This document shows, piece by piece, positions 1 to 6,498 of a stretch of DNA of 9,848 nucleotides. The translations under genes were made by a program, and so were the position numbers. The first letter of the stretch is position 1, and the number at the start of each line of letters is the position of its first letter. The notes below the pieces were generated by a model. The model saw nothing but the letters and a program-made list of their open reading frames with translations, made no database searches and was not told the DNA's origin. This DNA is from Acidobacteriota bacterium (lineage in GTDB: Bacteria; Acidobacteriota; Blastocatellia; Pyrinomonadales; Pyrinomonadaceae): positions 1 to 9,848 of the forward strand of contig QHXE01000017.1 in the NCBI GenBank assembly GCA_003222835.1, written 5' to 3'.

Positions 1-235
1 CCGATGCCTTCGTCGACATCATAGAAAAACGATATTCACCAACGCGCAACTCCCAAACAGGTTCTATGTATTCCCAAGGCGGTATCAAGCCGACCAGAAT
101 CTTTCTGTTGCGAGTTTGTCGAGTAGGTTCGTATTTCAAGTTCTTATCGATCGAATCAAGGATTCTCTTATGTTGACCAACCCGCAGTCTTTTCAAGTCA
201 TCAGCAACGCCTTCAACGTATTCGATCTCGTACAT
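1..235 (-). CDS. RelE/ParE-family toxin, partial at window edge, apparent frameshift
   Basis: Reading leftward from the ATG at 233-235, the frame encodes a protein that begins MYEIEYVEGVADDLKRLR and runs through a PPWE...VWELRVGEYRF stretch. This is the usual layout of small RelE/ParE-type toxins: a helical hairpin followed by a beta-sheet ending in VGEYRxFYDVDE. RelE-family toxins are mRNA interferases, while ParE relatives target gyrase; the sequence does not say which this is. After residue Phe70 the frame reads SMMSTKAS, but one extra T in the T5 run (positions 25-29) would give FYDVDEGI, the expected family motif. The gene therefore appears to have lost one base, or the assembly has. No antitoxin is visible upstream, where only the M1-like gene lies 55 bases away; one could lie downstream, outside the window. 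No Shine-Dalgarno sequence precedes the ATG, and a heptamer array ends seven bases from it. Confidence 0.75.
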   Translation of the reverse strand, partial: MYEIEYVEGVADDLKRLRVGQHKRILDSIDKNLKYEPTRQTRNRKILVGLIPPWEYIEPVWELRVGEYRFSMMSTKAS

Positions 236-242
236 CTATTTC

Positions 243-284
243 AATCGCCAATCGCCAATCGCCAATCGGCAATCGCAAATCGAC
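243..284. repeat. Heptamer array, six units of AATCGCC type
   Basis: Six consecutive 7-base units are seen: AATCGCC three times, then AATCGGC, AATCGCA and AATCGAC. The array fills almost the whole gap between the stop codon of the M1-like gene (291) and the toxin start (235). The same unit family reappears at 6499-6526 and 6583-6610. Degeneration of the units towards one end is typical of arrays that grow by slippage. Confidence 0.9.
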
Positions 285-290
285 ATTGCT

Positions 291-2102
291 TTACCTAATC
301 TTCGTCATCTGCTGCCAGAAAAACTTGCCGACTTTCGCGAATGCGGTGAAGACATTGTGATCGGGTTTCGCATTTGCTCTGGCCGGCAGGCCCAACTCCG
401 CCGCCAACTTCGGATCGGGAGGGCCAATGTCTTCGTCGCCACGTTTGCTCGATAGCCAACGATCGAAAGTACGATTGACGGTGCGTCTTTGTTCGACGGC
501 CGCTTCAGCAATGAACGCGCCGCGCAAGTCGTCCAGGTCCGCGACCTCCAGCGTATTTGCGGTGTAGTAATCGCGCAAGGCCGCAAAAAACTTTTCGTCA
601 CCCAGCAGTTTCCGCAGCGCTTCGAACATCAGGGCGCCTTTGCTAGCAACGATCGCGGCGTATTGAAACGAGTTGCGATACTCGCGGGCCGCACGGCCGG
701 CTTCCATGTCGTCGCCGCCAAACGTGCGATAGAGCTTATAGACTCCACGCAATTGCTCTTCGAGGGCACTCGCCGCTTGTTGCTCTCCGTGCAATTCGCG
801 GTAATACAACAGCGCCGACCAGTTCGCCAGCGCTTCGTCTAATATCGGCTCGCGACTGGAATCGTTGCCAACCGTCGCGCCCCACCATTGATGCGCGACG
901 ACGTGCGCGACGGTCCATTCCAGGCTGTCCTCGACTGACGCGCGCTGTTCGCGAATCGGTTCGGGCATGTTGCGCATCGTCGATGAATCGAAGTCGATGT
1001 AGAAGGCGCTGGCAATGGCGCTCAACCCGGCAAACTCCGCACTGCCCATGGTCGACACCAGCGGCGCATCGACGATGCTGATGCTTTTCATCGGCAGTGG
1101 ACCAAAGCGCGCCAGGTAAACGCGCGTTGACTCTTCGGCGATCTTCAGCACGCGCCGCGCAGTCGCTTCGTGATCCGGCCGAAAGATCGAACGAATGACA
1201 ACGTCGCCCATTTGTTTCTCTTCAGAATGCAGATTGCGGCCGGCAACAATTGAAAAGTCGCGTAAGTTCTCACCCATGAAGCTGCTCGAGTTGGCCCCAT
1301 CCTTCTGCTGGATCGTCTGGACTTGAATGGGAGTATAGACGGCGATGTTGCGAGGCGCGTCAATAGTTACGTCGTAATCCGCGGCGTCCGTCATCACAGC
1401 GTCGCCGATGCTCGACTCAATTCGGCGGAACCAATCGTCGCCACTGCGCGCGGCGAGCAGCGGATATGACGCGCCCATCATGATCACGCCGCGACAACGA
1501 AAGTTGGTATCGCGGGCGCGGCGAACTTCGCGCGTGCTGCGAATCGCGGCGCTCACTTGCTGAACCACGTGCGCCAGCAGCCCGGTTTCCTCAGGATCGA
1601 TTTCGGGCACTGTTCCCTTGAACTTAATCTCGATTTCGACGGCTGCACTTGGCGCTACCGCATCACGCAAATTAATGCGCAGAGTTGTTTCCTGATCGTC
1701 GAGGGCAAATGGGATGGGCAGGCCGTTGTTAACCGCGCGAACCTCTATGATTTCGAGATGCGGCTCATCGGAAATTAAGTCCCCGGACGGTGTCTTCTCC
1801 GTTGGCGGCGTGTAACCCGCAAAGCGAATGTTCGGATAGAGATGAAAGAAAAGAGTTGAGGTTGGATGATCGCCGCGATTAATCCAACGCACGCGCTCAA
1901 TACCATTGTAAGTGCGACTTTCAAAATCGAGCGTCAGATGAATTTGATAACGAAGTCGTTTTTCCGGTGGCAGCGGTTGGCGGTTTTGATTTCGAGCGAC
2001 CGTCGATAAAGTAAGCAATGAGGCTACAATCAAGACGAAAAAACTTTTACCACAGAGGACACAGAGTGACGCAGAAACCCTCCGTGATCCTCTTATCCAC
2101 AA
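291..2102 (-). CDS. Exported M1-aminopeptidase-like protein with altered active site
   Basis: The product (603 residues from a TTG at 2102) has a signal-like hydrophobic stretch at residues 20-36. An M1-type N-terminal beta domain (about 45-260) and a gluzincin catalytic region (about 310-550) follow. The zinc site is recognisable as His400, His404 and Glu423 with exact HxxxH-x18-E spacing, but the catalytic Glu of HExxH is Val401 (codon GTC). The GAMEN exopeptidase loop appears as GSAEF (353-357), with its Glu kept. The KGA segment (488-490), where family members have a catalytic Tyr two residues earlier, has Ala486. M1 enzymes normally trim N-terminal residues from peptides; this protein may bind zinc or peptide without cleaving. 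No C-terminal HEAT-like domain follows. The start is uncertain: TTG 2102 lies in a dispersed repeat within the upstream gene, and TTG 2033 is the alternative. It is probably co-transcribed with the HEAT-cyclophilin gene. Confidence 0.85.
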   Translation of the reverse strand: MWIRGSRRVSASLCVLCGKSFFVLIVASLLTLSTVARNQNRQPLPPEKRLRYQIHLTLDFESRTYNGIERVRWINRGDHPTSTLFFHLYPNIRFAGYTPPTEKTPSGDLISDEPHLEIIEVRAVNNGLPIPFALDDQETTLRINLRDAVAPSAAVEIEIKFKGTVPEIDPEETGLLAHVVQQVSAAIRSTREVRRARDTNFRCRGVIMMGASYPLLAARSGDDWFRRIESSIGDAVMTDAADYDVTIDAPRNIAVYTPIQVQTIQQKDGANSSSFMGENLRDFSIVAGRNLHSEEKQMGDVVIRSIFRPDHEATARRVLKIAEESTRVYLARFGPLPMKSISIVDAPLVSTMGSAEFAGLSAIASAFYIDFDSSTMRNMPEPIREQRASVEDSLEWTVAHVVAHQWWGATVGNDSSREPILDEALANWSALLYYRELHGEQQAASALEEQLRGVYKLYRTFGGDDMEAGRAAREYRNSFQYAAIVASKGALMFEALRKLLGDEKFFAALRDYYTANTLEVADLDDLRGAFIAEAAVEQRRTVNRTFDRWLSSKRGDEDIGPPDPKLAAELGLPARANAKPDHNVFTAFAKVGKFFWQQMTKIR

Positions 2103-4236
2103 CTTCCATGCCCCGAATTACGCGCCCAAAGACCGTATAGCCGCCATCAAGATGCGGCTGCGGCGAATGCGTCACAAACCATTGCGAGCCGCCCGTGTCT
2201 TTGCCTGACAAAGCCATGCCAACCGCGCCGCGTTCGTAGGGAACTTCGTTGATCTCGCAGCGAATCTGATAACCCGGCCCACCGTTTGTATCACCACGCG
2301 GATCGCCGGCCTGAATCACAAAGTTCGGCACGACGCGCGGAATCTTCTGCCCATTGAAGTAGCCCTTGCGCGCAAGCTGAATGAAATTGTCAACCGTCAG
2401 TGGCGCGTCCTCCGGCAAGAACTCGATCACGAAAGATCCTTTCGTCGTATCAACCTTCGCGGTTACCTTCTTGCCGATGCGCGCAATCGCGCGTCGATAG
2501 TCGGCTTCAATGTTGCGCGTTTTCACCGTGCCAATCCGATCTGAAAAATCGCCCACCCCATTAGCTTTCAACAGCGCGACCGCTTTCCTTCGAATCAAAT
2601 GATCGGAAGAATCAAGCGCGGTCTTAATCGCTTCGTTCGCTTGTTTGTTCTTCTGCTTTGCAAGCGCATCCAGGATCGCCAGCGCCGCATCGTTCATCTC
2701 GCCTTTTTCAATTCTAGGTAGTTCCATTCTCAGAGCGGTTATTAGCGCAGAGCGACTTTCTTCACTAACTGGCGTGTTCCCCAATAGCTCTGCTGCGGTC
2801 GCGCGCACAATCACATCGTCGGCGCCCAGATGCGCACGAAGCAACACGCCTTGATCGGCTGGCTTGAAGGCGGCAAGAGCTTGTAAAACACCCGGAGCGG
2901 CACGTGTTGGTAGCTTGTTATTCTCAAGCACATGTCGCAATTTCTCCTGCGCGTTGTTTTGTCCTGAATCGCCGCCGCTACCTGTAGCGACGCCATTGAT
3001 TTCAGACAAAGTCGCCAAGCCTTGGGCAATACTTGAAAGTGATCTCCAATCTGTTGTCGCCATTCCTTGATCTTTTTGTCCAATGAGCAGGATAACGCTT
3101 TCATCTTGCACGTAAAGCCCAGGCGCGATTCGCGCAAAAGCAATCTCTAACTCTGGATCATCAAATTCTTCACGCTTGCGTAACTCATGCAAGAAAGTGA
3201 GAACCGAGGAGTCGGTCCTATTCGCAAGAATTCGTCCTTGAGCCGTCGCAATTTCCAGCAACTCATTAATTTCCACCGGATGAAGGACGTCGTTGTGCCA
3301 CCTTAAATTTTGGTACTGAGCCGCAAGGTTCTGCGCGCGATCCAGTAAAGGCTTCGCAGCTCGACTATCTTTCAAACTCCCCAACGCCCGAATCGCGCTC
3401 ACACGCACGCGCAGGTCATCATCATGCAGCGCGCGATCGAGCAAAGCCTCGAACGCTCCCTTGTCTTCCGTCGCGCCGAGCACGCGGGCGGCGTTGGCGC
3501 GCACAATCGGATTGCTGTGGTCGAGCATATGACGCGCCTGATCGTTGCCGCCCTTCAAACGCAGACGCGCGAGCGTATTCAAGGCAGCGGCGCGTACTCG
3601 CGGATCGACCGACGACAGATACAGGGCCACAACTCTTCCCGCGCCGGTCGGTCGTGCGCGCAGCACCGCCGTCAATCCAAGCAACTCAACGCCGAGATCC
3701 CGGACGCCGCCTGCTGTCGGCATCGCTTCATTGTGCTCAATAACTAAAGCATCCAGGACAACTTGACCGATGGCCTGCCGGCGCGGTTCTTCCGTCTGCG
3801 GCAAGGCGGCGGCGATCTTTCCCAGCGCTTCGAGCGCCCGCGCGCGCAGGTCAGATATGCGCGTGGCCTCGATTAGCGCGTCCGTGGCTTTTGCCGATTC
3901 AATCTCGCCCAGCGCGAACGCCGCCGTCTGCTGCACGCCCCAGTCAGTATCTTTCTTAAGCAAATCAATGAGCGGCAGGACGGCCCGTTCGTCGCCGATG
4001 CGCCCGGCAGCCAATGCCGCACGCTTGCGCACTTTAGGATCTTTGGCGGACAGCAATGATCTCAGACTGTCGTCCCAACGCCGCTCGTCTTCGGCGCGGA
4101 TGATTTGCAGCAGCGTATTAGTCGGAATTGCCGTGGAAGGTTTTGCGCGATGACGATTCTGCGCGAAGGCAGTCGTCAGCGAAGCGACAATAACTATTCC
4201 GGCGTAGACTAGTTTTCGGAAGCTTCTGGCTGGCAT
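2047..4236 (-). CDS. Exported HEAT-repeat protein with C-terminal cyclophilin (peptidyl-prolyl isomerase) domain
   Basis: The protein has 729 residues. A signal peptide (about 1-25, MPARSFRK then a hydrophobic run ending TAFAQ) indicates export. Residues about 40-560 are a solenoid of HEAT/PBS-lyase-like repeats, with recurring units such as DPKVRKRAALAAGRIGDERA and DDLRVRVSAIRALGSLKDSR. From about residue 590 a cyclophilin domain follows (VDTTKGSFVIEFLPEDAP...). Its active-site region reads IPRVVPNFVIQAGDP, with the catalytic Arg at about 634, and GSQWFVTHSPQPHLDGGYTVFGRV comes later. Cyclophilins catalyse cis-trans isomerisation of proline peptide bonds. The fusion suggests a periplasmic folding factor with a protein-binding scaffold, which is inference. 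The last dozen residues come from a dispersed repeat rather than a usual cyclophilin C-terminus. The gene heads the M1-like gene, overlapping its longest reading frame by 56 bases. Confidence 0.92.
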   Translation of the reverse strand: MPARSFRKLVYAGIVIVASLTTAFAQNRHRAKPSTAIPTNTLLQIIRAEDERRWDDSLRSLLSAKDPKVRKRAALAAGRIGDERAVLPLIDLLKKDTDWGVQQTAAFALGEIESAKATDALIEATRISDLRARALEALGKIAAALPQTEEPRRQAIGQVVLDALVIEHNEAMPTAGGVRDLGVELLGLTAVLRARPTGAGRVVALYLSSVDPRVRAAALNTLARLRLKGGNDQARHMLDHSNPIVRANAARVLGATEDKGAFEALLDRALHDDDLRVRVSAIRALGSLKDSRAAKPLLDRAQNLAAQYQNLRWHNDVLHPVEINELLEIATAQGRILANRTDSSVLTFLHELRKREEFDDPELEIAFARIAPGLYVQDESVILLIGQKDQGMATTDWRSLSSIAQGLATLSEINGVATGSGGDSGQNNAQEKLRHVLENNKLPTRAAPGVLQALAAFKPADQGVLLRAHLGADDVIVRATAAELLGNTPVSEESRSALITALRMELPRIEKGEMNDAALAILDALAKQKNKQANEAIKTALDSSDHLIRRKAVALLKANGVGDFSDRIGTVKTRNIEADYRRAIARIGKKVTAKVDTTKGSFVIEFLPEDAPLTVDNFIQLARKGYFNGQKIPRVVPNFVIQAGDPRGDTNGGPGYQIRCEINEVPYERGAVGMALSGKDTGGSQWFVTHSPQPHLDGGYTVFGRVIRGMEVVDKRITEGFCVTLCPLW
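2048..2092. repeat. Dispersed CCACAGAGGACACAGAG-type repeat
   Basis: The plus strand reads CCACAGAGGACACAGAGTG followed by a CCTCCGTGATCC segment. This family of short purine-rich intergenic repeats is familiar from acidobacterial and related genomes (established knowledge; copy number here is unchecked). It lies across the junction of two genes. On the minus strand it is read in two frames: as the last residues (EGFCVTLCPLW) of the HEAT-cyclophilin protein and as the first residues (SRRVSASLCVLCGK) of the M1-like protein. Confidence 0.6.
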
Positions 4237-4258
4237 ACGCGCAACGTTTTAGGCTGGA

Positions 4259-4287
4259 ATTCTACAATGTCGGAGTCGAATTGTCGT
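4259..4287 (-). promoter_or_regulatory. Candidate sigma-70-type promoter for the HEAT-cyclophilin gene
   Basis: On the minus strand a -35-like ACGACA (4282-4287) and a -10-like TAGAAT (4259-4264, five of six consensus bases) are separated by 17 bases. Transcription would begin near 4252, leaving a leader of about 15 bases before the ATG at 4236. No clear Shine-Dalgarno sequence lies in that leader. This rests on motif match alone. Confidence 0.35.
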
Positions 4288-4354
4288 GGTTGGGAGATCG
4301 TCTCGAGCGCCAAAAAAGGTCAGTATCGACAATATCGTCGCCTCCTCTTATTCA

Positions 4355-4417
4355 CACCCGGTTTCAACCGGGTGGTCCTGACGACTTCATCTTACTCGCA
4401 GAACCGTTTCAACGGTT
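4355..4417. repeat. Paired REP-like palindromes with a shared TTTCAA core
   Basis: CACCCGGTTTCAACCGGGTG (4355-4374) is a perfect 20-base inverted repeat. AACCGTTTCAACGGTT (4402-4417) is a perfect 16-base one with the same centre. The two are 27 bases apart in the same orientation. Paired palindromes of this kind resemble REP/BIME-type elements mobilised in trans by RayT-like transposases, but no such gene is in the window. Confidence 0.6.
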
Positions 4418-4506
4418 TCCATCCTCGTGACACAGATAAGGCGTTGAATGAGAAGAAGTCTGTCTGCTCTTTCTGGACGCACGGCGTCGTTTCGCGAAAA
4501 GAACGA

Positions 4507-4529
4507 GAGGGCGGACCAAGTCCGCCCTC
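4507..4529. repeat. GAGGGCGGA hairpin
   Basis: GAGGGCGGA, a five-base loop CCAAG, then TCCGCCCTC form a perfect 9-bp stem. Neither strand has a T run after the stem, so it is not a standard intrinsic terminator. It looks like another small dispersed intergenic palindrome. Confidence 0.55.
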
Positions 4530-4589
4530 CCATTAGTGTCAGACATTTTGTAACGGCTTAAGTTGTTCTCTCAGTCCAGCGGATATCTA

Positions 4590-4614
4590 GAAAACAAAAA
4601 AAGGATCGTCCTTT
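4590..4614 (-). terminator. Possible intrinsic terminator downstream of the bactofilin gene
   Basis: On the minus strand AAAGGA-CGA-TCCTTT (4600-4614) is followed directly by a T-rich tract (complement of 4591-4602, seven T, then G, then four T). The stem is short and A/T-rich, so folding would be weak, but the orientation and T tract fit termination of the bactofilin transcript about 75 bases after its stop. Confidence 0.4.
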
Positions 4615-4641
4615 GTTCTCTCAGCTAGGCCCTCACCCTAG

Positions 4642-4663
4642 CCCTCTCCCAAAAGGGAGAGGG
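4642..4663. repeat. CCCTCTCCC-AAAA-GGGAGAGGG hairpin
   Basis: A perfect 9-bp stem with an AAAA loop is preceded by CCCTCACCCTAG. This composite (CCCTCACCCTAxCCCTCTCCC plus inverted partner) is a widespread intergenic repeat in many bacterial genomes. It sits 28 bases past the bactofilin stop and could block or protect the 3' end of that transcript, although no T tract follows. Confidence 0.55.
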
Positions 4664-4690
4664 AGTTGAATACAAACTTGGAAACCAGAA

Positions 4691-5341
4691 TCAGCTCGCG
4701 GCGCCGCCAACGGCAACCGCCGGCTTACGATTCGAAGCATCTTCAGGCTTCTCGGCCTTCACTGCCTCCAACTTTCCGGCGTCGATCACGTTGTCCTTGC
4801 GCTCGACCTTGGATGACTTGTCAGTCGCGGCCTTCTGCTGAACCATCTTGCAGCTTCCTTCAAAGATTCCGCCCTGCTCGATCTGTAGCGAAGGAGTTTG
4901 AATATTTCCATTCAGTTTTCCCGCGCGCCCCAACTCAATGCGCTGGCCGGCGACGATGTCGCCATTTACGACTCCATGAATCGTGGCGATGGAAACTTCT
5001 ACATTCGCGTCCACTTGGCCACCCGAGCCGACGATCAGTGTCCCGGTCGCCGAATTGATGCGGCCTGAAAAGCGGCCATCGATTCGGAGCAACGATTTGA
5101 ATGAAGCCTCGCCGGTAATAACGGTCCCGCTGGCAACGAAACCACTGAGCGTGCCGTCCTTGATCTCGCGCGCAATCGTTTCGCTCTCCGTCTGGGCTTT
5201 CGGAGTCGCTGGCGCTTCGGTTGAGGGGCGTGTTTGGGTCTCGCCGCTCTGGTACGGTGAATAACTGCGGGTTGAGTAGCTATCGGTTTCGGGTTGAGTC
5301 TGGCTCTTTTCTTCGTTTGGATTCTTTCCCATTCTGAGCAT
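4691..5341 (-). CDS. Bactofilin (polymer-forming cytoskeletal protein)
   Basis: The product has 216 residues with the bactofilin layout. There is a disordered, Ser/Thr/Pro-rich N-terminal tail (about 1-55), a right-handed beta-helix core (about 68-166) and a charged, Lys/Glu-rich C-terminal tail. The core has the regularly spaced Gly/Ile/Val pattern of the family (GTVITGEASFKSLLRIDGRF, GVVNGDIVAGQRIELG, KLNGNIQTPSLQIEQGGIFEG). Bactofilins polymerise without nucleotide into filaments that position cell-wall enzymes or shape the cell. The start at 5341 (MLRMGKNPNEEK) is preferred over a frame extending to 5401, because a perfect GGAGGT lies six bases upstream of it. The gene is monocistronic in appearance, with its own leader. 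It contains no transmembrane segment. Confidence in the family is high; its particular role cannot be read from the sequence. Confidence 0.93.
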   Translation of the reverse strand: MLRMGKNPNEEKSQTQPETDSYSTRSYSPYQSGETQTRPSTEAPATPKAQTESETIAREIKDGTLSGFVASGTVITGEASFKSLLRIDGRFSGRINSATGTLIVGSGGQVDANVEVSIATIHGVVNGDIVAGQRIELGRAGKLNGNIQTPSLQIEQGGIFEGSCKMVQQKAATDKSSKVERKDNVIDAGKLEAVKAEKPEDASNRKPAVAVGGAAS

Positions 5342-5347
5342 TTCTTT

Positions 5348-5353
5348 ACCTCC
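5348..5353 (-). promoter_or_regulatory. Strong ribosome binding site deciding the bactofilin start
   Basis: On the minus strand GGAGGT is followed by six bases (AAAGAA) and the ATG at 5341. It is by far the best Shine-Dalgarno match in the window and rules against the longer frame starting at 5401. Confidence 0.85.
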
Positions 5354-5417
5354 GTGTGAATCGGCGAGCAGTCGTCTCAGGCGCCGGGTGGTGACAAACA
5401 ATCACGCGATCCGTCTG

Positions 5418-5445
5418 ATTAAATTTAAACTGGCCGCGTGGCCAA
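5418..5445 (-). promoter_or_regulatory. Candidate sigma-70-type promoter for the bactofilin gene
   Basis: TTGGCC (5440-5445) and TTTAAT (5418-5423, five of six consensus bases) are 16 bases apart on the minus strand. The predicted leader is about 70 bases. The spacer carries a small palindrome (TGGCC-GCGT-GGCCA, 5431-5444). An alternative pair, TGGACA (5504-5509) and TTTATT (5482-5487), lies further upstream, next to a CACAATTGTG palindrome (5511-5520). Motif match only. Confidence 0.35.
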
Positions 5446-5521
5446 TCGTTTTGTGGAGCCGCCTGGTGGGCGGGCCAACATAATAAACCCTGGTCGCGCA
5501 GACTGTCCAGCACAATTGTGT

Positions 5522-5603
5522 CAGAACCGCGTGCGGTAGCGACCGGTTAACCATCATGATGTAAGGCGCAGCGAGAAACCGGTCGCTACCGCTCGCGGTT
5601 CTG
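5522..5603. repeat. 27-bp inverted repeat (CAGAACCGCG-GCGGTAGCGACCGGTT type)
   Basis: The left arm (5522-5548) and right arm (5577-5603) are reverse complements over 27 bases with one mismatch (T5532), separated by 28 bases. The right arm contains the stop codon and last five codons of the formimidoyltransferase gene. As transcribed RNA it would form a long, stable hairpin just past that stop, so it can act as a transcript-end structure. No transposase or target duplication is visible. Confidence 0.85.
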
Positions 5604-6497
5604 TAACGCTTCCAATAAGTTCTCGATGACCACGGCTTCGCGGAAATTTTCCAGCCGCGGAAAGTAAGCAGCGCCGCGGTCGAGCGCCGCGCGCGGCAGC
5701 AGGCCTACAATTTCAGCGCCGGCGACTTCCACTCCGCGCAGGTTGGCCTCGGTCTCGACGACGTCGAAGGCTCGGGCGATCGTCGTTTGTTCATAGTCGG
5801 TTAAATTCATCGAAACCTGAACGAACCCGCGCGTTCTTAATTCAAAGCCCAGCGCCTTCACGAACGGCAAGCCGCCACCACTTTCGCGGATCGAGCGAGC
5901 GATACTGCGCGCGACTGCAATGTCATTTGTTCGCAGGTTGACATTGAACGCAATCAGAAAAGGACGCGCGCCCACCGCGATTGCACCGGCAGTCAGATGG
6001 GTTCGCTTCTCGCCTACGTCAGGCGCGCGATCGGGATTTGTTTCGATCTCTGTTCTGAGGTGCTCGAATCCTTTGCCGCGCACCTTCTCAAGACGGATGC
6101 GATCAGGTCTCAACGCCGCGCGCTCATAAAAATAGACCGGAATGGAAAGCTCCTGCCAGATGCGCCGGCCTGCTTCATGGGCCAGCGCTACGCATTCGTC
6201 CATCGTTACGCCGCGCACCGGCACAAAAGGCAGAACGTCCGTCGCGCCGATCCGTGGGTGCTCGCCGGCGTGCGTTCGCAAATCGATCAACTCAGTTGCG
6301 GAGGCGACCGCGCGCAACGCAGATTCGATCACCTGTTCGATTGGAGCGACAAACGTAATCACAGATCGGTTATGATCGGGATCGATGTGGCGGTCGAGAA
6401 CTCTCGCGCCGTGCATCGATTCGATCGCCCGCTCGATGCGTCTGATCGTTTCGGGCTTGCGGCCTTCACTGAAGTTTGGTACACACTCCACAAGCAT
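5586..6497 (-). CDS. ftcD: Glutamate formimidoyltransferase
   Basis: The product of about 303 residues matches the single-function formimidoyltransferase. This enzyme moves the formimino group from formiminoglutamate to tetrahydrofolate, a late step of one histidine-degradation route. Diagnostic stretches are MLVECVPNFSEGR at the N-terminus, VLDRHIDPDHNRSVITFV (about 33-50) and HAGEHPRIGATDVLPFVPV. His80 in the last corresponds to the His reported as catalytic (His82) in the mammalian enzyme. VGARPFLIAFNVNL and GFVQVSMNLTDYEQT mark the second subdomain. The fused cyclodeaminase domain of animal FTCD is absent, as usual in bacteria. The start at 6497 is chosen by the conserved N-terminus; ATG 6539 (weak AAGG upstream) would add 14 residues encoded by repeat sequence. 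The final QNRER and the stop codon lie inside a dispersed inverted repeat. No other hut genes are nearby. Confidence 0.92.
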   Translation of the reverse strand: MLVECVPNFSEGRKPETIRRIERAIESMHGARVLDRHIDPDHNRSVITFVAPIEQVIESALRAVASATELIDLRTHAGEHPRIGATDVLPFVPVRGVTMDECVALAHEAGRRIWQELSIPVYFYERAALRPDRIRLEKVRGKGFEHLRTEIETNPDRAPDVGEKRTHLTAGAIAVGARPFLIAFNVNLRTNDIAVARSIARSIRESGGGLPFVKALGFELRTRGFVQVSMNLTDYEQTTIARAFDVVETEANLRGVEVAGAEIVGLLPRAALDRGAAYFPRLENFREAVVIENLLEALQNRER

Positions 6498-6498
6498 T

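Larger units (their letters stand above)
4288..4690. other. Gene-free interval packed with palindromes and repeats
   Basis: No convincing gene lies here. An 89-codon plus-strand frame (4267-4536) runs through the palindromes and has no family features or ribosome site. The interval holds two TTTCAA-centred palindromes (4355-4417), a GAGGGCGGA hairpin (4507-4529), a terminator-like hairpin (4590-4614) and a CCCTCTCCC hairpin (4642-4663). A 12-base direct repeat, TTGTTCTCTCAG, occurs at 4563-4574 and 4613-4624, with starts 50 bases apart. It separates the bactofilin 3' end from the HEAT-cyclophilin promoter. Confidence 0.7.

Noticed and set aside
243..284. Regular repeats as a possible CRISPR array
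   Set aside because: The units are 7 bases and directly adjacent, with no spacers, and no cas genes are present.
4267..4536. 89-codon plus-strand open frame in the intergenic interval
   Set aside because: It runs through two palindromes and a hairpin, has no ribosome site, and its peptide is simply the translation of repeat DNA.
4537..4590. TGTCAGACATTTTGTAAC as an insertion sequence end
   Set aside because: No transposase, no partner end and no target duplication could be found, so an element is not supported.
5342..5401. Longer bactofilin start at 5401
   Set aside because: The GGAGGT site six bases before ATG 5341 clearly marks the start, and the extra 20 residues are encoded over the leader.
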